A stretch of DNA of 12,315 bases. Origin: Sanchytrium tribonematis. Lineage: Eukaryota; Sanchytriomycota; Sanchytriomycetes; Sanchytriales; Sanchytriaceae. Of this stretch, positions 9,181-12,315 are shown one piece after another. Under the pieces are notes generated by a model that was not told where the DNA came from, did not search any database, and saw nothing but the letters and a program-made list of their open reading frames with translations. How positions within the stretch are numbered: the stretch's first letter is position 1; every line of letters starts with the position of its first letter. A program made the translations under genes and the position numbers. The stretch spans positions 1 to 12,315 of the forward strand of contig JADGIG010000223.1 in the NCBI GenBank assembly GCA_018985235.1. The letters are read 5' to 3'.

Positions 9181-9870
9181 ATGCAGAGAGCTCAGGACAG
9201 AATTGGTTCCAAAGGTGCTAGTGCAATGGCTAGGAAAGAAGAATTGCAACTTAATAGAAGGGACAGACTTAAAAAATTAGCAATGGACACTGTAGATTTG
9301 AAATCGGATCCTTATTTTTTGAAAAATCATTTAGGAACATTTGAATGCAAATTGTGTCTCACAATACATAGCAACGAAGGAAGTTATCTTATTCATACTC
9401 AAGGAAAAAAACACCAGATGAATATATCTAGGCGTGCCGCCAAAGAAGCGTATCTTAGTACAAATACAGCTGGAATGGGTTTGTTTGAACAAAAAGCTAA
9501 TATTGTGGAGGCACGAAAACCAAAAAAGAGGTTCACAAAAATTGGGGTTCCTTCCTACAAGATTACCAAAGTACGGGATCCATTGACTTCCAACATGGGA
9601 ATTTTAATACAAGTTGATGTTCCAAAAATAGTAGATAAGGTAGAGCCAATGCATCGCTTCATGTCTTCATTTGAACAGAAAAATGAAACGGCAGATAAGT
9701 CTTGGCAATATATTCTAATTGCTGCTGAGCCTTACGAAACGATTGCTGTAAAAGTCCCAAGCTATGAACTTGATATCGAGCAAGTATTTAATTATTATGA
9801 TCCAGACGAAAAAGTTTTTATATTGCAGATAATGTATAACGGTACAATTAATGAATTGAAAATTGAATAG
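9181..9870 (+). CDS. SF3A2: splicing factor 3A subunit 2 (SF3a66 / Prp11)
   Basis: A 229-residue subunit of SF3a in the U2 snRNP, needed for prespliceosome formation and branch-site recognition in the nucleus. The N-terminus has the family opening (RIGSKG, then NRRDRLKKLAMDTVDLKSDPYFLKNHLG). A U1-type C2H2 zinc finger follows with C56, C59, H72 and H78 (FECKLCL ... YLIHTQGKKHQ) and the adjacent NISRRAAKEA helix. The C-terminal core is also conserved (IGVPSYKITKVRDP, MHRFMSSFEQK and WQYILIAAEPYETIAVKVPS). The long proline-rich tail of animal SF3A2 is absent, as in yeast Prp11. About 18 residues between the finger and the core (near 95-112) differ from other family members. The ATG at 9181 fits the family start. 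It ends in TAG only 18 bp before the next gene, with no clear poly(A) hexamer. Confidence 0.95.
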   Translation: MQRAQDRIGSKGASAMARKEELQLNRRDRLKKLAMDTVDLKSDPYFLKNHLGTFECKLCLTIHSNEGSYLIHTQGKKHQMNISRRAAKEAYLSTNTAGMGLFEQKANIVEARKPKKRFTKIGVPSYKITKVRDPLTSNMGILIQVDVPKIVDKVEPMHRFMSSFEQKNETADKSWQYILIAAEPYETIAVKVPSYELDIEQVFNYYDPDEKVFILQIMYNGTINELKIE

Positions 9871-9888
9871 TTTTTTTAACTCCTTGAA

Positions 9889-10431
9889 ATGAATTCTTCC
9901 CAAACATATTTTGTGTTTATTGACTTGGAAATGACTGGCCTTGAAGTAAAGCACCATAAAATATTAGAGTTTGCCATGATAATAACAAATGAGAATTTAG
10001 ATATTTTGAAAGAATTTCACTCACCTGTTCATCAAAGTCAAAATGTTATCGACAATATGACAAGTTGGTGCAAAGATCACTTTCTAGGTCCAGGTAATTT
10101 GGCAGAGGAATGTTTAAATTCAAAAATGACTGAGTCGAAGATTGAGATTGAAGTGGTCTCAATACTTCAAAAATATCCAGGTACGAAATATCTTGCTGGT
10201 AATTCAATATCAACAGACAAATACTTCCTCATGGAATACATGCCAGCCATAATTGATTGTCTACATTATAGAATAATCGATGTTTCTACTTTGAAAACTT
10301 TGGTTAATTGTTGGCTGCCTCAAGTACAACAATTTCCAAAAGCACTTCGACATCGCGCTTTGGATGACATAAAAGAAAGTATTGAAGAACTCTCGCATTT
10401 CAGAAAATTATTGTTTAATAAAGCAAATTAA
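9889..10431 (+). CDS. REX2: oligoribonuclease, DEDDh 3'-5' exonuclease (REXO2 / REX2 / Orn)
   Basis: A 180-residue enzyme that degrades RNA fragments of two to about five nucleotides to mononucleotides. All DEDDh residues are present: D12 and E14 in FIDLEMTGL, D110 in GNSISTDKYFLMEYMP, and H155 and D160 in HRALDDIKESIEEL. DVSTLKTL (131-138) and VHQS (47-50) are also typical. The length equals that of bacterial Orn. The protein starts at the catalytic fold with no mitochondrial presequence, unlike yeast Rex2 and the long form of human REXO2, so a cytosolic or nuclear location is expected if this ATG is right. Only 18 bp separate it from SF3A2, so its promoter probably lies within the SF3A2 coding sequence or the two are co-transcribed. 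It converges on GCN5 with a 14-bp gap. Confidence 0.96.
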   Translation: MNSSQTYFVFIDLEMTGLEVKHHKILEFAMIITNENLDILKEFHSPVHQSQNVIDNMTSWCKDHFLGPGNLAEECLNSKMTESKIEIEVVSILQKYPGTKYLAGNSISTDKYFLMEYMPAIIDCLHYRIIDVSTLKTLVNCWLPQVQQFPKALRHRALDDIKESIEELSHFRKLLFNKAN

Positions 10432-10432
10432 A
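10427..10432 (+). terminator. poly(A) signal ATTAAA overlapping the stop codon of REX2
   Basis: The last sense codon AAT, the TAA stop and the following A include ATTAAA. Cleavage at the usual distance would lie within the end of the opposing GCN5 coding sequence. Function is inferred from motif and position. Confidence 0.45.
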
Positions 10433-10444
10433 CAAAATGAATTG

Positions 10445-10450
10445 TTTATT
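10445..10450 (-). terminator. poly(A) signal AATAAA overlapping the stop codon of GCN5
   Basis: On the minus strand the last codon AAA, the TAA stop and the next A form AATAAA. It lies 12 bp from the matching signal of the convergent REX2 gene, so the two transcripts must overlap in antisense. Confidence 0.5.
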
Positions 10451-11477
10451 TAGTAGGAGTATTCACATTACTGGGTGCATTGTGCTTTTCACGCAGCAAA
10501 AGCTTTGACTGGAAAAACTTTTCTAGAGAATCTGCGCTTTTATAGTATGGAGTATTTGGCGCATTGTAAATTCTGCAATTGTCAAAAATAAGTTGGACAT
10601 CACGTTTAAATGCTTCCAAACTTACATATTCATTATTGGTAACTTTTTCTGCTAGTTTTCTTAAATCCATTGGATTTGTGATCAAGGTATAATAGTCTTT
10701 AACTTGTTCACCATCAACTGGTTCAGCAAATGGCCATGCACTGTGGTGATTTCTTAAATCATCAAGTAACTGAGTAAATAAATTTAAATTTGCACTTTTA
10801 GCTACTATGGAATGTTTTTCTGCGAGTTCTGGCGTCCAACCGCTTTCCTTTACACCAGGTATTGACATCGGATCGATAGGACCTTTTCTAAAATCCAAAC
10901 CTTTGTATCGTGTCTTTTGCGAGGTATGTTGGCTTATAATATCATTGATTGTACTTTTTTGCAATTCAATATCTTCTTTAATTGTCAAATAATTCACTTT
11001 TGGCAAAATCACGCACACCATTGGATTTGCCCCTTCGTAATCCTTAATATAACCTTTCCAAGTTTTTTCATCTAGAACTCCAAAATCTTGAGTAAATCCT
11101 TGCTTTTTAAAATAGCCAATTGCATAGTTGTCCGCATAAGTTATGAGATATCTATAATCTCCTAAGTTCGACACCGCGTGCTTAAGATTGTTCATAATTG
11201 CACTGCCATAACCTTTCACTTGTTCGCTACTTTTGACCGCCGCAAAAACAATTTCGACAAACCTCCGGTGTTGAAATGGTTTATAGCAAATACCGCCTAT
11301 GACAGACTCGTCATCACTGATTAGAATCATGGAATTGTGTGATCTATCATAAACAACTTTTGCAATATACTCACGAGGCATGTTGGGTAGTTGTTTTTGA
11401 AATATATTTTTTAGGCCTGTAAGCAATACTGTATTCTCTTCACTTCCATTATTTGTGCAGTGCTGAAATCGAGTCAT
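10446..11477 (-). CDS. GCN5: histone acetyltransferase GCN5 (GNAT domain plus bromodomain)
   Basis: The catalytic subunit of SAGA-type coactivator complexes, which acetylates lysines on histone H3 in the nucleus. The predicted 343 residues hold the full GNAT domain (about 10-165). It includes LLTGLKNIFQKQLPNMP, the catalytic glutamate E75 in FVEIVFAA, the acetyl-CoA loop QVKGYG (86-91), and LITYADNYAIGYFKKQGF. The linker carries the Gcn5-specific IDPMSIPGVKESGWTPE (201-217). The bromodomain (about 230-330) has WPFAEPV, the ZA loop, and the acetyl-lysine-binding asparagine N305 in CRIYNAPNTPYYK. The start is the ATG at 11477; an upstream in-frame TTG at 11495 is not a credible start. The protein lacks the roughly 90-residue N-terminal extension of yeast Gcn5 and the long N-terminal region of animal GCN5/PCAF. 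It is divergent from GPI1 with only 51 bp between the start codons. Confidence 0.97.
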   Translation of the reverse strand: MTRFQHCTNNGSEENTVLLTGLKNIFQKQLPNMPREYIAKVVYDRSHNSMILISDDESVIGGICYKPFQHRRFVEIVFAAVKSSEQVKGYGSAIMNNLKHAVSNLGDYRYLITYADNYAIGYFKKQGFTQDFGVLDEKTWKGYIKDYEGANPMVCVILPKVNYLTIKEDIELQKSTINDIISQHTSQKTRYKGLDFRKGPIDPMSIPGVKESGWTPELAEKHSIVAKSANLNLFTQLLDDLRNHHSAWPFAEPVDGEQVKDYYTLITNPMDLRKLAEKVTNNEYVSLEAFKRDVQLIFDNCRIYNAPNTPYYKSADSLEKFFQSKLLLREKHNAPSNVNTPTK

Positions 11478-11528
11478 AATAATATCAAGTTTCAACTCCT
11501 CAAGCCTTGCAAAATATTTCCAACTTCG
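11478..11528. promoter_or_regulatory. 51-bp divergent spacer between GCN5 and GPI1
   Basis: The start codons of two divergent genes face each other across 51 bp. No TATA box or other recognisable element is visible. Both promoters must be squeezed into this segment or extend into the coding sequences. This is inferred from geometry alone. Confidence 0.4.
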
Positions 11529-12305
11529 ATGTTGAATGTAGTGGTAGGATGGATATTACATAGTCTCGATTTATCTCTAGATCTCACTAGGCATGACTCT
11601 GCGATAGATTTTTTGCAAAATTCTCCATTTGATGTCAAGTTAAATCAAGAATTATGCATCTTTTTCGGAAATTTGTACAAATGGAGTACTGCCTATTCAC
11701 TTTATGACACAAGTCCGTTCCAATTTATATTGCTATTGGGAATTGATACTGGACTAAATTTATTTATTAATTTATTATATTTCACCTACGCTGGCCATTT
11801 CCTATTCTATGTTGTTATGTCAAGAGTGCAAAATTTGTTTTATAGCACAACCTACTCGCTCTTTTTGTTGTTTCGGTCGAAAAGGTACAACGTGCTTAAG
11901 AATCGCACAGAAAATACTTCCTTTGAAATGGATCAATTTATTTTAGGAACTATCATCTTTATTCCTTTTATTTTAGCATTCCCTACTGTTATTATATTTT
12001 ACTCTTATTCAGTTTACATGATACTAGAGTTATACATGATTCACTTTCTATACTTCTATGTGAAGTCCTTTTTACGTACTGAATTCAAATTGAGCTTCGA
12101 GTCCAAAAAAGTAACTTTTTTTTCAAATTATCCATGTTTTGAAACTATTCAGAATCACTTCATTACATCATACAACAACATGGAAATAAAAATGGAGCGC
12201 TTCAGCTTGTACCAAGTCAGCGAAACCTCTGAAAGAGCAAATTTGAAGCAAATCATACGCGGAGTTCCATTCAGATTAAAAGCCAAACATTTATTGACGC
12301 CATAA
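11529..12305 (+). CDS. GPI1: GPI1/PIGQ subunit of GPI-N-acetylglucosaminyltransferase
   Basis: A subunit of the ER membrane complex that adds GlcNAc to phosphatidylinositol, the first step of GPI-anchor synthesis; GPI1/PIGQ stabilises the complex. From the ATG at 11529 the protein is 258 residues. The family core is clear: VVVGWILHS at the start, KLNQELCIFFGNLYKW, two hydrophobic segments around FILLLGIDTGLNLFINLLYF and HFLFYVVMSRVQNLFYS, then LFRSKRYNVLKNRTENTSFEMDQFILGT (family form: GKKWNVLRQR...DLDQ..IGT) and a long hydrophobic stretch to FLYFYVKSF. It is less than half the usual length (human PIGQ and fungal Gpi1 are about 580-760), lacking the N-terminal region. The frame is open upstream to a TAG at 11412 but has no ATG, and that stretch overlaps GCN5. 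An unseen upstream exon is possible but would have to lie across GCN5. It ends in TAA at 12303-12305. Confidence 0.9.
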   Translation: MLNVVVGWILHSLDLSLDLTRHDSAIDFLQNSPFDVKLNQELCIFFGNLYKWSTAYSLYDTSPFQFILLLGIDTGLNLFINLLYFTYAGHFLFYVVMSRVQNLFYSTTYSLFLLFRSKRYNVLKNRTENTSFEMDQFILGTIIFIPFILAFPTVIIFYSYSVYMILELYMIHFLYFYVKSFLRTEFKLSFESKKVTFFSNYPCFETIQNHFITSYNNMEIKMERFSLYQVSETSERANLKQIIRGVPFRLKAKHLLTP

Positions 12306-12315
12306 TGGCACCATT

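Noticed and set aside
11478-11495. GCN5 start extended to the in-frame TTG at 11495
   Set aside because: TTG is not a usual eukaryotic nuclear start. The ATG at 11477 directly precedes the conserved GNAT region.

Overview
The window reads as a piece of a very compact, AT-rich eukaryotic nuclear genome. All recognisable genes are eukaryotic housekeeping or signalling genes: neurofibromin/IRA Ras-GAP, GCN5, LSM4, SF3A2/PRP11, REXO2-type oligoribonuclease, the GPI1/PIGQ subunit of GPI-GlcNAc transferase, a SEC22A/C-like longin membrane protein and a multi-dsRBD protein. The GCN5 and GPI1 sequences look fungal or opisthokont. The gene set (NF1 and a SEC22A/C-like protein are kept), the near absence of introns and about 97% coding density suggest an early-branching member of the fungal lineage with a reduced genome, such as a Rozella-like or aphelid-like organism. 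This placement is an inference from gene content and compactness; there is no rRNA to test it. Standard stop codons (TAA, TAG and probably TGA) are all used.

Layout: 1-624 (+) is the 3' end of a gene with tandem dsRNA-binding domains. It converges, with only 6 bp between stop codons, on a long neurofibromin gene at 631-7780 (-). Upstream of neurofibromin on the same strand lie the SEC22A/C-like gene (7821-8591) and LSM4 (8664-9026). A 154-bp divergent promoter region separates LSM4 from SF3A2 (9181-9870, +). REXO2/REX2 (9889-10431, +) follows after 18 bp and converges on GCN5 (10446-11477, -) with a 14-bp gap. GCN5 is divergent from GPI1 (11529-12305, +) across 51 bp. No stretch over 300 bp lacks a gene. 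I found no tRNA, rRNA, mobile element, CRISPR array or notable repeat.

The most notable signals are structural. First, the neurofibromin reading frame is broken near its C-terminus, and removing a 19-nt GT-AG segment (1606-1624) restores a gapless match to neurofibromin; this is a candidate ultra-short spliceosomal intron. Second, in five of eight genes the likely poly(A) signal (AATAAA or ATTAAA) physically overlaps the stop codon, and both convergent gene pairs have their signals back to back, so mRNAs of opposing genes must overlap. Third, two spliceosome genes (LSM4 for the U6 snRNP, SF3A2 for the U2 snRNP) share a divergent promoter, consistent with an active spliceosome in this intron-poor genome. 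The genes do not form a pathway. Their products act in Ras/cAMP signalling (NF1), ER-Golgi traffic (SEC22-like), splicing (LSM4, SF3A2), nanoRNA turnover (REX2), chromatin (GCN5) and GPI-anchor synthesis (GPI1).
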